A stretch of 64,000 bases of DNA from Candidatus Nitrosopumilus sp. Lineage in GTDB: Archaea; Thermoproteota; Nitrososphaeria; Nitrososphaerales; Nitrosopumilaceae. Position 1 is the first letter of the stretch, and each line of letters begins with the position of its first letter. Location: the NCBI GenBank assembly GCA_013215285.1, contig JABSRD010000003.1, positions 22,241 to 86,240 of the forward strand, in the 5' to 3' direction. The position numbers and the translations under genes were made by a program. Under the pieces are notes generated by a model. It saw nothing but the letters and a program-made list of their open reading frames with translations. It was not told the DNA's origin and searched no databases. This document shows positions 63,606 to 64,000 of the stretch, one piece after another.

Positions 63606-64000
63606 GAAAGTGGGCAAGTCTTTGTCTTGTTGGTGCAATTTTTGTCATGGGTTATTTTTTTATAATCCAGGACACCTTTTCATTTATTGTAGTACTGTTG
63701 GTTTTTCCAATTGTAATTGTTATTCAGCATTTACAAGAAAATGGATTTCCATCTATAATGCCTACTGCTTCTAAAAAATATTCATTAGAAGTAAAAAACA
63801 TTACAAAAACAAAGTCTGATATATTGAATGGGGTGATGTTGAACTTTTCATTTTTCAGATCATTACAAAATTATTTCATGAAATCATATGCCCAGGACAT
63901 CAAACCTTCAGGTACTGCACAATCTTCGAGAGATGTAGGGTTAAAGACAATCAAAGTTACCATACTGACATTAATTTTATGTTTGATTTTCAGTATGGTT
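63602..64000 (+). CDS. membrane protein, runs off the window
   Basis: 133 codons visible, open to the end. Begins MRKWASLCLVGAIFVMG and has three hydrophobic segments (about 4-20, 24-43 and the last 15 codons). ATG overlaps the preceding stop by 4 bp, so it is in the same operon as the Ig-like protein. Too little is visible for a family call. Confidence 0.65.
   Translation, partial: MRKWASLCLVGAIFVMGYFFIIQDTFSFIVVLLVFPIVIVIQHLQENGFPSIMPTASKKYSLEVKNITKTKSDILNGVMLNFSFFRSLQNYFMKSYAQDIKPSGTAQSSRDVGLKTIKVTILTLILCLIFSMV

Larger units (their letters stand above)
26585..64000. mobile_element. integrated element (left part; right end not identified)
   Basis: Starts after cofE with a tyrosine recombinase and holds its own replication (MCM plus repeat-rich putative origin), segregation or DNA-translocation (HerA, ParB-MT-A70), transcription (RHH regulators, extra TFBs) and membrane/pilus-type genes, with many start-stop coupled mini-genes. 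This set matches the cryptic or conjugative integrated elements known from thaumarchaea. The content from 48.5 kb on (XPB/Bax1, transposon, surface proteins) may belong to the element or to chromosome; no attachment repeat was found, so the right limit is given only as the window end. Confidence 0.55.

Overview
The window looks like a piece of an AT-rich marine ammonia-oxidising thaumarchaeon (Nitrosopumilus-like, Nitrososphaerota). The evidence is archaeal-type RNase P RNA, Alba, a Y-family polymerase with a PCNA-binding tail, deoxyhypusine synthase, archaeal-type ProRS, geranylgeranyl reductase, CofE, a thaumarchaeosortase-like protein, multiple TFBs, an archaeal MCM, many TTG/GTG starts and short or leaderless 5' regions.

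Region 1 (1-26.6 kb) is ordinary chromosome. It carries RNase P RNA, lipid genes (geranylgeranyl reductase, inositol-phosphate synthase), two NAD(P) oxidoreductases, two methyltransferases, C2H2-type small proteins, a DsbA-like/membrane protein pair, a thaumarchaeosortase-like protein with Ser where exosortases have Cys, DNA polymerase IV, Alba, LysE, deoxyhypusine synthase, SMC, an oligopeptide ABC ATPase, a convergent egtD/egtB pair (ergothioneine), ProRS, a HAD phosphatase and CofE. Two very small membrane proteins (41 and 35 aa) lie between the larger genes.

Region 2 (about 26.6 kb to at least 48 kb, perhaps past the end of the window) is an integrated element. It opens with a tyrosine recombinase directly after cofE. 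Divergent ribbon-helix-helix regulators follow, sharing five TACCRTA half-sites. Next come a chain of start-stop coupled mini-genes, a GC-rich patch with three strong hairpins (possible structured RNA), a HerA-type ATPase with duplicated C-terminal winged-helix-like domains, a ParB/MT-A70 methyltransferase fusion, two divergent TFB-like factors, a TPR surface protein and an MCM helicase. Immediately downstream of mcm is a ~430-bp repeat-rich region with iterons arranged around a dyad centre near 41368, the best candidate for the element's replication origin. After it come zinc-finger mini-proteins, a prepilin-peptidase-like protein, a polytopic membrane protein and a frameshifted minus-strand gene.

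Region 3 (48.5-51.7 kb) is an XPB helicase/Bax1 nuclease pair.

Region 4 (51779-56074) is an intact 4296-bp transposon. It has 83-bp terminal inverted repeats (one mismatch) and an 8-bp target duplication TTTGATAG. Its DD34E transposase carries an N-terminal SWIM-type zinc motif. Its cargo is a restriction-modification operon (zinc ribbon, D12-class adenine methyltransferase, HaeIII-family endonuclease, winged-helix protein), a GIY-YIG nuclease and a divergent tRNA-Arg(TCG). This R-M transposon and the MCM-linked dyad origin are the two most striking findings.

Region 5 (56.1-64 kb) holds a winged-helix protein, an AbrB-like regulator and a run of overlapping secreted or membrane-anchored surface proteins, including a pilin-like protein. 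The last gene runs off the window. The right end of the integrated element was not found.
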